Below are positions 1 through 9,572 of a DNA stretch of 64,000 bases, in pieces. Source of the DNA: Gordonia sediminis (GTDB lineage: Bacteria > Actinomycetota > Actinomycetes > Mycobacteriales > Mycobacteriaceae); the NCBI GenBank assembly GCA_004193205.1, contig RZUM01000003.1, positions 1-64,000 of the forward strand. The letters are read 5' to 3'. The stretch's first letter is position 1. Each line of letters begins with the position of its first letter. Under the pieces are notes generated by a model, which was given only the letters and a program-made list of their open reading frames with translations, was not told the origin of the DNA and made no database searches. Position numbers and translations under genes: made by a program.

Positions 1-243
1 GCGCCGTCAACCGCTGGTCGAGTAGCCGACGAGCGTAGCGAGGAGGTGTATCGAGGCCACTTCGGTGTGTGGTCTCGATATGCGGCTCCTTCGTCGCCGC
101 TACTCGACCGGCGGGGGGTCGCGACGGGCGCCGTCAACCGCTGGTCGAGTAGCCGACGAGCGTAGCGAGGAGGTGTATCGAGGCCACTTCGGTGTGTGGT
201 CTCGATACGCGGCTCCTTCGTCGCCGCACTCGACCAGCGGGGG
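1..243. repeat. Two tandem copies of a palindromic REP-like element
   Basis: Two near-identical copies lie at about 1-118 and 128-243, with a period of 127 bases. Each copy is an inverted repeat: GGTCGAGTAG at 16-25 pairs with CTACTCGACC at 100-109, and TATCGAGGCCA at 49-59 pairs, with one mismatch, with TGGTCTCGATA at 70-80. The core GAGCGTAGCGAG recurs in variant form between sufD and sufC, so this is a dispersed family. The rest of the gene-free stretch up to 301 is GC-rich, and I see no gene or promoter in it. The window edge cuts off whatever lies upstream. Confidence 0.85.
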
Positions 244-301
244 GCGGGGGCCGTTGCTCGACGGGCAGTGGCCGTTAGTCGACCAGCCGGGGTGGGCGAG
301 A

Positions 302-1036
302 TCAGATACGCGCGGCCGCCGGGCGGTCGACGAACCAGACCGTCTCGTCGGTGCCGTGGGCGCCGGCGCACGGCCAGTCGGCGGCGTGGGCGCCCATGTG
401 GGCCGCGGCGACGGCCTCGGCCTTGTCTTCGCCGGTCACCAGGAACCACACCGACTTCGCGCGATTGACCACCGGCAGGGTGAGGGTGATCCGGCGAGGC
501 GGGGGCTTCGGTGAATCCTCCACGGCCACAACGGTCTTCTCGGACTCGGCGGTCGCCGCGGTGTGTGGGAACAGCGAATTGATGTGGCCCTCGCCGCCCA
601 TGCCGAGCAGGTGCAGGTCGAAGTGGGGGACTGCGCCGGTGCCCACCTTCATCAGGAGGTCCGCGTAATCCTTTGCGGCCGCATCGATGTCGTCACCGAA
701 CACACCGTCCGACGGCGCCATCTGGTGAACCCTCGCCGGGTCGACGGGCACATGGTCGAGGAGTGCTTCGCACGCCTGCCCGTAGTTGCGTTCCGGGTCG
801 TCGGTGGGCACGAAACGGTCATCGCCCCAGAACAATTCGACGCGCCCCCAGTCGATGTGCCCGCTGTCGGCGGCGAGCGCGCGCAGGATCGCGATGCCGT
901 TGCTGCCTCCGGTGAGCACCACCGATGCGACCCCGCGCTCGGACTGGGCGTGGGTGACCAGGTCGACGAAGCGCCGGGCCGCCGTTGCGATCAATTCCGA
1001 CTTGTCGTCGAAGACCAGCGTCTCCGGGGTGATCAT
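302..1036 (-). CDS. pgl: 6-phosphogluconolactonase
   Basis: This 244-residue protein hydrolyses 6-phosphogluconolactone to 6-phosphogluconate, the second step of the oxidative pentose phosphate pathway, in the cytosol. It has the usual length and landmarks of the Pgl/DevB family: an early LTGGSNG segment, the ELFWGDDRFVP motif near residue 70 and LLGMGGEGHINSLFP near residue 150. The ATG at 1036 overlaps the opcA stop by four bases (ATGA), which fixes the start and indicates translational coupling. A longer open frame upstream only runs inside opcA and is not coding. It is the last gene of the tkt-tal-zwf-opcA-pgl operon. Confidence 0.96.
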   Translation of the reverse strand: MITPETLVFDDKSELIATAARRFVDLVTHAQSERGVASVVLTGGSNGIAILRALAADSGHIDWGRVELFWGDDRFVPTDDPERNYGQACEALLDHVPVDPARVHQMAPSDGVFGDDIDAAAKDYADLLMKVGTGAVPHFDLHLLGMGGEGHINSLFPHTAATAESEKTVVAVEDSPKPPPRRITLTLPVVNRAKSVWFLVTGEDKAEAVAAAHMGAHAADWPCAGAHGTDETVWFVDRPAAARI

Positions 1037-1950
1037 GCCGACGCTCCTTCGAATTCGATCTCGGTCACTCCGCGCAGGGCGAGTTCGTAGACCTCGTCGA
1101 TGTCGAGGCGACGCAGTTCCTCGGCGAGTAGTACCGGGAGTTCCCGATGGGTGATGGCCACACGGCCGTCGGGTTTCCCGGGGCTGGTGAGGACGGCATT
1201 GCCGTTCGGGTCGAGCGCCATCACGGTCGGTCCGTCGTCGCGGATGAGCCTGATCTCGAAACTGCCGACGCGGCGCCGCGTCGGGACATCCAGTGCTGAG
1301 CGCAACCAGCCGGCCAGCAGGTCGACGCCGGGGGATTCGGTCGGTCCGGTCACCTCCACGGACGTGATCGCGGTGTGCGGAGGACGTTCCACCGCGGACG
1401 CGAGCAACGCCCGCCACTGGGTGACCTGCGTCCAGGCGAGGTCGGAGTCACCGGGTGCATAGGTGGCCAGCCGACGTTCCAGCACCGTGTCGGGGTTACA
1501 CGACCGGCGCGCATCGAGGATGCGCCGACGACCCAGGGTGCCCATCGGGTCCTCGGCCGGATGTTCCGGCGCGGCACCGGGCCACCAGGTGACCACGGGT
1601 GTGTCGGGCAGAAGGAACGGCGTCACCACCGAGCGCGGATGATTGGCGAGCTCACCCACCAGCGACAGCACCACGACCTCCGACGCCCCGGCATCACCAC
1701 CCACGCGGATCTCGGCGTCCAGACGGGAGTCGGCACTGCGGTCGCCGAGGGACACCACGATCACGCGACTGGGATGCTCCCGGCTGGCGCCGATCGCCGC
1801 TTCGATCGCGCCCTCGGTGGGTTCGCCGTGCGCGGCGACCACGACGAGCGTCAACACACGACCGAGGCTGATCGCCCCACCGGACTCACGGACCTCGATG
1901 ATCTTCTTGGCGACATCGGTGGTGGAGGTGTCGGACATTTCGAGGATCAT
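1033..1950 (-). CDS. opcA: Glucose-6-phosphate dehydrogenase assembly protein OpcA
   Basis: This 305-residue protein is of the OpcA family, which in actinobacteria and cyanobacteria is an allosteric or assembly partner needed for full glucose-6-phosphate dehydrogenase activity. The N-terminus, with DTSTTDVAKKI, and the total length resemble mycobacterial OpcA. The ATG at 1950 has a good Shine-Dalgarno sequence (AGGAGG about 8 bases upstream). The gene follows zwf by 37 bases and overlaps pgl by 4, so the enzyme, its partner and the next enzyme of the pathway are co-expressed. No catalytic motif is expected or seen. Confidence 0.95.
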   Translation of the reverse strand: MILEMSDTSTTDVAKKIIEVRESGGAISLGRVLTLVVVAAHGEPTEGAIEAAIGASREHPSRVIVVSLGDRSADSRLDAEIRVGGDAGASEVVVLSLVGELANHPRSVVTPFLLPDTPVVTWWPGAAPEHPAEDPMGTLGRRRILDARRSCNPDTVLERRLATYAPGDSDLAWTQVTQWRALLASAVERPPHTAITSVEVTGPTESPGVDLLAGWLRSALDVPTRRRVGSFEIRLIRDDGPTVMALDPNGNAVLTSPGKPDGRVAITHRELPVLLAEELRRLDIDEVYELALRGVTEIEFEGASA

Positions 1951-1987
1951 TGTGGGCCCTCCTGATTGGTGGTCGCGACGAACGATG

Positions 1988-3526
1988 TCACGGACGCCGC
2001 CAGCAACGCCCCGTGCGTTCCAGCATCTCGTCCGCCGACGGTGGGCCCCACGTCCCCGATTCGTAGGTGTCGGGTGTGCCGCCCTCCGCCCAGTGCTCGA
2101 TGACGGGGTCGAGGATCTCCCAGGACAGTTCGACCTCTTCGTTCACCGGGAACAGCGACGGCTCGCCGAGCAGCACGTCCAGGATGAGACGTTCGTAGGC
2201 CTCTGGTGACGCCTCGGTGAACGCGGTGCCGTAGCTGAAGTCCATGTTGACGTCGCGCACCTCCATGCTCGACGCGGGAACCTTCGATCCGAACCGCATC
2301 GTGATGCCCTCGTCCGGCTGCACACGGATCACCAGCGCGTTCTGGCTCAGATCCTCGGTCATCGTCTTGTCGAACGGCAGGTGCGGTGCCCGTTTGAACA
2401 CCAGCGCGATCTCGGTGACACGGCGCCCGAGCCGCTTGCCGGTGCGGAGATAGAAGGGGACACCCGCCCACCGACGGGAGTCGACCTCGAGTGCGATGGC
2501 CGCGTAGGTCTCGGTCGTCGAGTCCTTCGCGAACCCCTCTTCGTCGAGCAGTCCGGCCACCTTCTCGCTGCCCTGCCATCCCGGACCGTACTGACCGCGG
2601 GCGGTGTTCTCCGACAACGGCAGGATGTTCCGGGTCGCTGCCAGCACCTTGATCTTCTCGGCCTGCAGCTGGTTGGGTTCGAAGGAGATCGGCTCCTCCA
2701 TCGCGACCAGCGCCATCAGCTGCAGCAGGTGGTTCTGGATCACGTCCCGTGCCGCGCCGATACCGTCGTAGTATCCGGCACGGCCGCCGAGCCCGATGTC
2801 CTCGGCCATGGTGATCTGCACGTGGTCGACGTAATGCGAACTCCACAGCGGGTCGAACAACTGGTTGGCGAAACGCAACGCCAGGATGTTCTGGACCGTC
2901 TCCTTGCCGAGGTAGTGGTCGATGCGGAACACCGACGACTCTGGGAAGACGCTGTTGACGATCGCGTTGAGTTCCTTCGCCGACTCCAGGTTGTGCCCGA
3001 ACGGCTTCTCGATCACCACGCGGCGCCAGTGGTCGCCGTCCTCGGTGGCGAGTCCGCTGCGATGGAGCTGTTCACACACCGTCGGAAACGCCTTGGGCGG
3101 GATCGACAGATAGAACGCGTGGTTCCCGTCGGTCCCGCGTTCCTTGTCGAGCGTCAGCAGCGTGTCCTTGAGGCGGTCGAACGCCGCGTCGTCGTCGAAG
3201 GACCCCTGGACGAAACGGAACCCCTCGGCGAGACGCTCCCAGACCTCTTCGCGAAAACCCGTCCGCGCGTGCTGGCGCACCGCGTCGTGGACCACCTTCG
3301 CGAAGTCCTCGTCGTCCCAGTCGCGCCGAGCGAATCCGACGAGCGCGAACGACGGCGGCAACAACCCGCGATTGGCGAGGTCGTAGACCGCCGGCATCAG
3401 CTTCTTGCGCGCGAGGTCACCGGTGACACCGAAGATGATCAGGCTGCACGGGCCCGCGATCCGCGGCAGTCGCTTGTCGCGCGGATCGCGGAGGGGGTTG
3501 CGCCAGCCCGAACTCTGCGCAGGCAA
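1988..3526 (-). CDS. zwf: Glucose-6-phosphate 1-dehydrogenase
   Basis: This 512-residue enzyme oxidises glucose 6-phosphate to 6-phosphogluconolactone and makes NADPH. The nucleotide-binding motif FGVTGDLARKK lies near residues 32-42 and the active-site signature RIDHYLGKE near residue 200. The C-terminus ends in GRCWRRP, much like mycobacterial Zwf2. Translation appears to begin at a TTG (3524-3526), 4 bases after the tal stop. An AAGG in the tal 3' end could serve as ribosome binding site, and no ATG or GTG lies between it and the conserved N-terminal segment. The start is therefore less certain than the identity. Confidence 0.96.
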   Translation of the reverse strand: MPAQSSGWRNPLRDPRDKRLPRIAGPCSLIIFGVTGDLARKKLMPAVYDLANRGLLPPSFALVGFARRDWDDEDFAKVVHDAVRQHARTGFREEVWERLAEGFRFVQGSFDDDAAFDRLKDTLLTLDKERGTDGNHAFYLSIPPKAFPTVCEQLHRSGLATEDGDHWRRVVIEKPFGHNLESAKELNAIVNSVFPESSVFRIDHYLGKETVQNILALRFANQLFDPLWSSHYVDHVQITMAEDIGLGGRAGYYDGIGAARDVIQNHLLQLMALVAMEEPISFEPNQLQAEKIKVLAATRNILPLSENTARGQYGPGWQGSEKVAGLLDEEGFAKDSTTETYAAIALEVDSRRWAGVPFYLRTGKRLGRRVTEIALVFKRAPHLPFDKTMTEDLSQNALVIRVQPDEGITMRFGSKVPASSMEVRDVNMDFSYGTAFTEASPEAYERLILDVLLGEPSLFPVNEEVELSWEILDPVIEHWAEGGTPDTYESGTWGPPSADEMLERTGRCWRRP

Positions 3527-3530
3527 CCCG

Positions 3531-4652
3531 TCAGCCTTCGGTCGCCGCGGCGAGCTGCTCGGCGGTGGCGTCGAGCAGCTCGATCCAGGCGTCGGCGAAC
3601 TTCTTCACGCCCTCGTCCTCGAGGACGTCGAACACGTCGTCGAGGTCGATGCCGAGCGCGGTGAGCGCGTCGAAGGTCCGCTGGGAGTCCTCGCCCTTGC
3701 CGACGATGGAGCCGGTGTTCACCCAGCCGTGGTCGGCGAAGGCGTCCATCGTCTTGTGCGGCATGGTGTTGACCGTGTTGGGGGCGACGAGTTCGCTGAC
3801 GTAGAGGGTGTCGGGGTAGTCGGGGTTCTTGACCCCGGTCGACGCCCACAGCGGACGCTGCGGCCGCGCACCCTGGGCGAGCAGGTCGGGGAAGCGTGAC
3901 TCGACCTCGAACACCTCCTGGTAGGCGCGGTAGGCCAGCCGTGCGTTCGCCAGACCGGCGCGGCCCCGCATCTCGACGGCGGCGGGCGTACCGATCGCGT
4001 CGAGGCGCTTGTCGATCTCGGTGTCCACGCGGGAGACGAAGAACGACGCCACCGAGTGGATCGTGGACAGGTCGTGGCCGGCCTGCGCGGCGGCGTCGAG
4101 GCCGTCGAGGAAAGCGTCCATGACCTCCTTGTGACGGTCCACGGAGAAGATCAGCGTGACGTTGACGCTGATGCCCTCGGCGAGCACCCTGGTGATCGCG
4201 GGCAGACCCGCCTTGGTGGCGGGGATCTTGATCAGCAGATTCGGGCGGTCGACGATCTTCCACAGTTCGATCGCCTGCGCGACGGTGCCGTCGGCGTCGT
4301 GGGCGAGGCGCGGGTCGACCTCGATCGACACTCGACCGTCCACCCCCTGGGACTCCTCGTACACCGGTCCGAGGACGTCGCAGGCGTTGCGGACGTCGTC
4401 GGTGGTGATCGTGCGGATGGTGGCGTCCACATCCGCGCCGCGGGCGGCGAGTTCGTGAACCTGTGCGTCGTAGGTCTCGCCCTTGGAGATGGCGGCCTGG
4501 AAGATCGACGGGTTCGTGGTGACGCCGACGACGGATTTCGTGGCGATCAACTCGGCGAGGTCGCCGGAACCGATCAGGTCCCGGGACAGGTCGTCGAGCC
4601 ACACGGACACTCCGGCGGCGGACAGTTCGGCGAGCTTCTCGTTCTGGGTCAC
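3531..4652 (-). CDS. tal: Transaldolase
   Basis: This 373-residue protein is a long-form actinobacterial transaldolase, which interconverts sedoheptulose 7-phosphate and glyceraldehyde 3-phosphate with erythrose 4-phosphate and fructose 6-phosphate. The [10 protein letters not shown] motif lies near residue 43. The Schiff-base lysine is in [11 protein letters not shown] near residue 143, followed by [11 protein letters not shown]. The start is a GTG at 4652 with GAGGAG 8 bases upstream. The gene sits 44 bases after tkt and 4 before zwf in the same operon, so the oxidative and non-oxidative branches are transcribed together. Confidence 0.97.
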   Translation of the reverse strand: MTQNEKLAELSAAGVSVWLDDLSRDLIGSGDLAELIATKSVVGVTTNPSIFQAAISKGETYDAQVHELAARGADVDATIRTITTDDVRNACDVLGPVYEESQGVDGRVSIEVDPRLAHDADGTVAQAIELWKIVDRPNLLIKIPATKAGLPAITRVLAEGISVNVTLIFSVDRHKEVMDAFLDGLDAAAQAGHDLSTIHSVASFFVSRVDTEIDKRLDAIGTPAAVEMRGRAGLANARLAYRAYQEVFEVESRFPDLLAQGARPQRPLWASTGVKNPDYPDTLYVSELVAPNTVNTMPHKTMDAFADHGWVNTGSIVGKGEDSQRTFDALTALGIDLDDVFDVLEDEGVKKFADAWIELLDATAEQLAAATEG

Positions 4653-4696
4653 GATATGTCTCCTCTGGCTTGTGGCCGTGCTGGCGGTTTTCGGAG

Positions 4697-6775
4697 CTAC
4701 TTGTTGACGACGCGTTCGGCGGCGGCGGTGACCGCCTCGGCGGTGATGCCGAATTCCTGGTAGAGGATCTTGTAGTCGGCGGAGGCGCCGAAGTGGTCGA
4801 GGGCGACGATCTCACCGGAATCGCCGACGATGCGGTACCACGGCATGGAGATACCGGCCTCGACCGAGACGCGGGGGACACCGGTCGGCAGCACCGAATC
4901 CCGGTACTCGGAGGTCTGCTCGTCGAACCATTCGAAGCAGGGCATCGATACGACGCGGGCCTTGATGCCCTTGCCGGCCAACGCCTCGGCGGCCTCGACG
5001 GCCAGCGACACCTCGGAACCGGTGCCGATCAGCACGACGTCCGGGGCGCCGTCGGGGTCCGACAGCACGTAGGCGCCCTTGGCCACGCCCTCGGTGGTGG
5101 TGCCCTCGAGAATCGGGACGTTCTGGCGGGTCAGGGCCAGACCGACCGGACGGTTACGCCGGCCGAGCAGGGTCTGCCATGCCGCCGCGGTCTCGTTGGC
5201 GTCGGCCGGCCGGACCACGTCGAGGTGGGGGATGGCGCGCAGCGCGGCGAGGTGTTCGACCGGCTGGTGGGTGGGTCCGTCCTCGCCGAGGCCGATCGAG
5301 TCATGGGTCCACACATAGATCGGGTCGGTCTCCATCAGCGCCGCCAGTCGCACCGCGGGCCGCATGTAGTCCGAGAACTGCAGGAAGGTGCCGCCGTAGG
5401 CGCGGGTCGGGCCGTGCAGCGCGATGCCGGACAGGATGGCACCCATCGCGTGTTCGCGGATGCCGAAGTGCAGCGTGCGTCCGTACGGGTTGGCCGACCA
5501 CTTCTTCGTCGAGATCGAGGTCGGGCCGAACGACGCGGCACCGTCCATGGTGGTGTTGTTGGAGCCCGCCAGGTCCGCCGAGCCACCCCACAGCTCCGGC
5601 AGGACCGCACCGAGCGCCGAGAGCACCTTGCCGGAGGCGGCGCGGGTCGCGACGGCCTTGTCACCGGGAGTCCACGACGGGATGGCGTCGGTCCAGCCCT
5701 CGGGCAGTTCGTGCGCGTGCAGACGATCGAAGAGCGCCTTGTTCTCGGGGTTCGCCTGCGCCCAGGCGTCGAAACCCTTCTGCCACGCTGCCTTGGCCGC
5801 CTCGCCGCGCGCGACGAGCCCGCGGGTGTGGCCGATGACCTCGTCGGACACCTCGAAGTTCTTCTCCGGGTCGAAACCGAGGATCTTCTTGGTCTCCGCG
5901 ATCTCCTCGTCACCGAGGGCGGCGCCGTGCGCGGCGCCGGTGTTCATCTTGGTCGGCGCGGGGTAGCCGATGATGGTCCGCACGCAGATCAGCGACGGCT
6001 TGTCGGTGACCGCCTTGGCGGCCTCGATCGCCGCCTCGATGGCCACCACGTCCTCGCCACCCTCGACGGTCTGTACATGCCAGCCGTAGGCCTCATACCG
6101 TTTCGCGACATCTTCCGACAGCGCGATGTCGGTGTCGTCCTCGATGGAGATCTGGTTCTGGTCGTAGAACACGATCAGGTTGCCCAGCTGCTGGGTACCC
6201 GCCAGCGACGACGCTTCGGAGGTCACACCCTCCTCGATGTCACCGTCGGAGGCGATCACGTAGATGTGGTGATCGAAGGGGCTCGCGCCCTCGGCGGCGT
6301 CCGGGTCGAACAGCCCGCGCTCGTAGCGGGCGGCCATACTCATGCCCACGGCCGAGGCGAGGCCCTGGCCCAGCGGTCCGGTGGTGATCTCCACGCCCCT
6401 GGTGTGCCGGTACTCCGGGTGGCCGGGGGTGAGCGATTCCCAGGTCCGCAGGGCCTCGATGTCCTCGACTTCGAGACCGAACCCGCCGAGGTAGAGCTGG
6501 ATGTAGAGCGTCAGGCTGGAGTGTCCGCAGGACAGCACGAACCGGTCGCGTCCCACCCACTCGGTGTCGGCCGGATCGTGGCGCATCACTCGCTGGAACA
6601 GGGTGTAGGCCAGCGGCGCCAGGCTCATCGCGGTGCCCGGATGGCCGCTGCCGCACTTCTGCACCGCGTCGGCGGCCAGCAGCCGCGCCGTGTCGACCGC
6701 GCGGGTGTCCACCTCGCTCCAGTCATCGGGGTGGGCCGCCTTGGTCAACGCGCGAATGTCATCTGTGAGCACCAC
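4697..6775 (-). CDS. tkt: Transketolase
   Basis: This 692-residue thiamine-diphosphate enzyme transfers two-carbon ketol units between pentose phosphates. The N-terminal thiamine-binding part has [16 protein letters not shown] and the GDG-type motif [10 protein letters not shown]. The middle domain has the conserved SADLAGSN and [11 protein letters not shown], and the C-terminal domain ends near residue 692 as usual for bacterial transketolases. The start is a GTG at 6775 (followed by a second GTG) with an AGGAG about 11 bases upstream. It is the first gene of the pentose phosphate operon. A possible -10 hexamer (TACTCT on the minus strand, 6857-6862) lies in the divergent spacer with ctaB. 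Confidence 0.97.
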   Translation of the reverse strand: MVLTDDIRALTKAAHPDDWSEVDTRAVDTARLLAADAVQKCGSGHPGTAMSLAPLAYTLFQRVMRHDPADTEWVGRDRFVLSCGHSSLTLYIQLYLGGFGLEVEDIEALRTWESLTPGHPEYRHTRGVEITTGPLGQGLASAVGMSMAARYERGLFDPDAAEGASPFDHHIYVIASDGDIEEGVTSEASSLAGTQQLGNLIVFYDQNQISIEDDTDIALSEDVAKRYEAYGWHVQTVEGGEDVVAIEAAIEAAKAVTDKPSLICVRTIIGYPAPTKMNTGAAHGAALGDEEIAETKKILGFDPEKNFEVSDEVIGHTRGLVARGEAAKAAWQKGFDAWAQANPENKALFDRLHAHELPEGWTDAIPSWTPGDKAVATRAASGKVLSALGAVLPELWGGSADLAGSNNTTMDGAASFGPTSISTKKWSANPYGRTLHFGIREHAMGAILSGIALHGPTRAYGGTFLQFSDYMRPAVRLAALMETDPIYVWTHDSIGLGEDGPTHQPVEHLAALRAIPHLDVVRPADANETAAAWQTLLGRRNRPVGLALTRQNVPILEGTTTEGVAKGAYVLSDPDGAPDVVLIGTGSEVSLAVEAAEALAGKGIKARVVSMPCFEWFDEQTSEYRDSVLPTGVPRVSVEAGISMPWYRIVGDSGEIVALDHFGASADYKILYQEFGITAEAVTAAAERVVNK

Positions 6776-7020
6776 GGTCGTGTCGTCTCCTGTGCCTTGT
6801 CGATGGGTTGTTGGCAGAGCCTCGGCCGGACGGATCCATGCAGCCGGTTGTGTTCCAGAGTAATGGGCCGCGCCAGGCCGCAGCGCGGCGAGGGACCCAA
6901 CGCGGTGCCGACCGCGATTCTTCGATCGCCCATGTCACCGTCTACCATGCTCGGTAGTAGTCCCTGTCGCGGTCGACATCGCTCGAGTCCCGACGACTCC
7001 GGGGCAGACGAGGAGAGGCC
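6776..7020. promoter_or_regulatory. Divergent spacer between tkt and ctaB
   Basis: This 245-base gene-free spacer must carry the promoters for the pentose phosphate operon (minus) and ctaB (plus). A TANNNT hexamer for the minus direction lies at 6857-6862. On the plus side a short inverted repeat, CTACC and GGTAG around a CATGCT centre, lies near 6943-6958. AGGAGAG ends about 4 bases before the GTG at 7021. No recognised operator was found, and the promoter assignments are weak. Confidence 0.45.
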
Positions 7021-8022
7021 GTGAGGATAGGGGATCGTGTGAGCGGAGATCTGTCCGCCGCGTCCCGCGGTACCCACGGATCATCATCAGCGGCGTCCCC
7101 GACTGCCGGTGGTGGATCGGTGGTGTCCCGCGCCCGTGCAACCGTGCTCGCCTACATCGCGCTGACGAAGCCACGGGTCATCGAACTGTTGCTGGTGGCG
7201 ACCATCCCGGTGATGCTGCAGGCCGATCGCGGGCATGTCGACCTCGCGTTGATCGCGTTCACGCTGCTCGGCGGGTGGTTGGGCGCCGCGAGTGCGAACA
7301 CACTCAATATGGTGGTCGACGCCGACATCGACCAGAAGATGAAACGGACCGCGCGCCGGCCGCTGGCCCGGCACGCCGTGTCGACGCGCAGTGCGCTGGT
7401 GTTCGGTATCGCCCTGTGGCTCGGGTCCTTCGCGGTCCTGTGGTGGGCCGCGAATCTGCTGAGCGCTCTGCTCGTGACCGCGACGATCGCGTTCTACGTC
7501 GGCGTGTACACGATGATCCTCAAACGCCGCACCTGGCAGAACGTGGTGTGGGGTGGTGCGGCCGGCTGCATGCCGACACTGGTCGGGTGGGCCGCGGTCA
7601 CCGGGAGCCTCGGCTGGCAGCCGATCGTGCTGTTCCTGGTCATCTTCTTCTGGACGCCACCGCACACGTGGGCTTTGGCGATGCGCTACAAGGAGGACTA
7701 CCGCGCGGCGGGCGTCCCCATGCTGCCCGTCATCGCGACCGAGGAACGCGTCACCCGTCAGATGATGCTCTACACCTGGGTGACGGTGCTCTGCTCGCTC
7801 GTCCTGATCGCCGCGACGAGCTGGATCTACGCGGCCGTCGCCGTCGTCGCCGGTGGATGGTTCGGCAGCCGCGTGCACAAGCTGTACCGCGAGACAAAGG
7901 CCGGTGCCGAGGTCACGCCGTTGAAGATCTTCCTGCAGTCCAACGAGTACCTCGCGATCCTGTTCTGCGGCCTCGCCATCGATGCGGTCGTGAACCTCCC
8001 GCTGATCACCAGCTACTTCTGA
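7021..8022 (+). CDS. ctaB: Protoheme IX farnesyltransferase (heme O synthase)
   Basis: This 333-residue membrane prenyltransferase of the UbiA superfamily adds a farnesyl group to heme B to give heme O, the first step to heme A for cytochrome c oxidase. The first Asp-rich motif is [15 protein letters not shown] (about residues 98-112) and the second is [13 protein letters not shown]. Between and after them are about eight hydrophobic segments. A 40-residue Ser/Ala-rich extension precedes the first segment. The GTG at 7021 is supported by AGGAGAG just upstream, although other GTG codons follow. ctaA, the next enzyme in the pathway, lies 2.5 kb away on the other strand. Confidence 0.95.
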   Translation: MRIGDRVSGDLSAASRGTHGSSSAASPTAGGGSVVSRARATVLAYIALTKPRVIELLLVATIPVMLQADRGHVDLALIAFTLLGGWLGAASANTLNMVVDADIDQKMKRTARRPLARHAVSTRSALVFGIALWLGSFAVLWWAANLLSALLVTATIAFYVGVYTMILKRRTWQNVVWGGAAGCMPTLVGWAAVTGSLGWQPIVLFLVIFFWTPPHTWALAMRYKEDYRAAGVPMLPVIATEERVTRQMMLYTWVTVLCSLVLIAATSWIYAAVAVVAGGWFGSRVHKLYRETKAGAEVTPLKIFLQSNEYLAILFCGLAIDAVVNLPLITSYF

Positions 8023-8031
8023 CAACCACCT

Positions 8032-8051
8032 CGGGGCGACCGCGCGCCCCG
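8032..8051. terminator. Hairpin between convergent ctaB and qor
   Basis: CGGGGCG (8032-8038) pairs perfectly with CGCCCCG (8045-8051) across a 6-base loop in the 40-base space between two convergent genes. It probably ends transcription from both sides. There is no clear T-tract, which is common in high-GC actinobacteria. Confidence 0.6.
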
Positions 8052-8062
8052 GGTGCCGCGGA

Positions 8063-9031
8063 TCAGCCGGGGATCAGCACCGTCGAACCTGTCGTGACGC
8101 GTCCCTCGAGGTCGGTGTGGGCCTGCGCCGCGTCGGCCAGCCGATACCGCTGGCCGACCCGGACGTCGACGGTGCCGGCCTCCACCGCGCCGAGGAACTC
8201 GCCCGCACGCCAGCGCAGCTCCGCGGGATCGGCGATGAAATGCGCGAGGGTGGGTCGGGTCACCGACAGCGACCCGGCCGGATTGAGGCGCTGCAGGTCG
8301 AACGGCGGCACCGGGCCCGACGCTGCGCCGAACAGCACGATGATGCCCCGCACGGCGGTGGCGGCCAGCGATTGTTCGAACGTGTCGGCGCCGACCCCGT
8401 CGTAGACGACCGGCACGCCGCGCCCGTCGGTCAGCGACCGCACCTGTTCGACGAGGCCGTCGCCGTAGCGCAGCACGTGATCGGCGCCCGCCGCGCTCGA
8501 CAACGCGGCCTTCTCGTCCGACGACACCGTCGTGATGACCCGGATGTCGCGCAGTTTCGCGAGCTGCGTGGCGATCAGACCCACACCTCCGGCGCCGGCG
8601 TGGATCAGCACCGTGTCTCCGGCGCCGGGGTGGGCGCTGCCGTCGAGGAGGTAGTGGGCGGTCAACCCGCGCAGCATCGCCGACCCCGCCACGTCGTCGG
8701 GCACACCGTCGGGGATCGGGATCGCCCGCGCGGCCGTCACGGTGACGAGTTCGGCGTAGCTCGCGCCCGCATCTACCCAACACACCCGCTGCCCGACGGT
8801 CAGGTCGGCGACGTCGGCGCCCACCGCGACGATCTCACCGGCCCCCTCGGCGCCGGGGACGTAGGGCGGCACCGACGGGTACTGGCCGCGGCGGAAGTAC
8901 GTGTCGATGAAGTTGACGCCGATTGCGGCCGTGCGGACGAGGACCTCGCCCGGCGCAGGGATCGGGTCGTCGGCAGTCGTGTACTCGAGAACCTCCGGGC
9001 CGCCGTGCCGAATAACCTGAATTGCGCGCAT
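8063..9031 (-). CDS. qor: NADPH:quinone reductase-like zinc-independent alcohol dehydrogenase family protein
   Basis: This 322-residue medium-chain dehydrogenase/reductase of the quinone oxidoreductase type is expected to reduce quinones or enones with NADPH in the cytosol. Support comes from the GVNFIDTYFRRGQYP segment near residue 39, the Rossmann motif HAGAGGVGLIATQLAK near residue 142 and the lack of the zinc-binding cysteines of alcohol dehydrogenases. The start is an ATG at 9031. It lies back to back with the next plus-strand gene, with 56 bases between starts. The position matches Rv1454c of M. tuberculosis. The physiological substrate cannot be read from the sequence. Confidence 0.88.
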   Translation of the reverse strand: MRAIQVIRHGGPEVLEYTTADDPIPAPGEVLVRTAAIGVNFIDTYFRRGQYPSVPPYVPGAEGAGEIVAVGADVADLTVGQRVCWVDAGASYAELVTVTAARAIPIPDGVPDDVAGSAMLRGLTAHYLLDGSAHPGAGDTVLIHAGAGGVGLIATQLAKLRDIRVITTVSSDEKAALSSAAGADHVLRYGDGLVEQVRSLTDGRGVPVVYDGVGADTFEQSLAATAVRGIIVLFGAASGPVPPFDLQRLNPAGSLSVTRPTLAHFIADPAELRWRAGEFLGAVEAGTVDVRVGQRYRLADAAQAHTDLEGRVTTGSTVLIPG

Positions 9032-9073
9032 GGCACTGTTCTACACGGTCGGAGGCGGCCGATCGGGGACCGG

Positions 9074-9079
9074 TATGCT
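9074..9079 (+). promoter_or_regulatory. -10 hexamer TATGCT, near-leaderless start
   Basis: TATGCT fits TANNNT and ends 8 bases before the ATG at 9088, so the message would begin at or within two bases of the start codon. No Shine-Dalgarno sequence is present. Confidence 0.55.
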
Positions 9080-9087
9080 CAACATCC

Positions 9088-9465
9088 ATGAGCGATGAGT
9101 CCGGTACGCACAACGACGTCCCGTCCGAGTCAGCGGTGATTGCACCCAGCGACGTGGTCGGCTCGATCAAGGGATTCATCGGCCGCGAGGGCGGTACGGC
9201 CAAGGCGGTGCTGCAGCCGATCGGTGCGGCCGGTGTCCGGATCACCCTCGTCGGTGAGAAGGGCGGCATCCTCGGCGACCGCGTCGTCGCCGATCTCGCC
9301 ACAGCACAGGCGGTCGTGGATGCCATCGACGGGCTCGAGATCGCCGAATGGGACCGGGACCTGACCTCGGCGGCCAACGTGCAGCCGTCGCATTACCGGC
9401 AGATGGCCGGATGGGTCGCCAATCAGTCACGCTTCCCCAAGCCCCGCAACCGCGCGATCCTCTGA
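9088..9465 (+). CDS. Conserved hypothetical protein (Rv1455-like position)
   Basis: This is a 125-residue soluble protein with no recognised domain. It is acidic at the N-terminus, has a small alpha/beta-looking middle (VVGSIKGFIGREGGTAK, then ITLVGEKGGILGDRVVADL) and a basic C-terminus. No signal peptide or membrane segment is seen. The ATG at 9088 is chosen because a TATGCT hexamer lies 8 bases upstream. The open frame extends further 5' only into the qor promoter. Its place between qor and the ctaA/ABC cluster matches the conserved hypothetical Rv1455, so it is likely a real orthologue of unknown function. Confidence 0.8.
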   Translation: MSDESGTHNDVPSESAVIAPSDVVGSIKGFIGREGGTAKAVLQPIGAAGVRITLVGEKGGILGDRVVADLATAQAVVDAIDGLEIAEWDRDLTSAANVQPSHYRQMAGWVANQSRFPKPRNRAIL

Positions 9466-9560
9466 CCGGCGGCGACGGCGCGACCAGTCGCGGTAACCGG
9501 CAGGTTTGGCCGACACGATTCAAGTAGCGCACTACTCGGGTGCGCCGCATGGTGCGGGCA

Positions 9561-9566
9561 TACGCT
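9561..9566 (+). promoter_or_regulatory. -10 hexamer TACGCT for leaderless esterase gene
   Basis: TACGCT is followed by exactly 6 bases and then the ATG at 9573, the spacing expected when transcription starts on the A of the start codon. This decides between that ATG and the upstream ATG at 9540, which lies ahead of the promoter. Confidence 0.6.
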
Positions 9567-9572
9567 TCTCGC

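Noticed and set aside
4670-7024. 784-residue plus-strand frame opposite tkt
   Set aside because: It is the reverse-frame shadow of a well-recognised transketolase.
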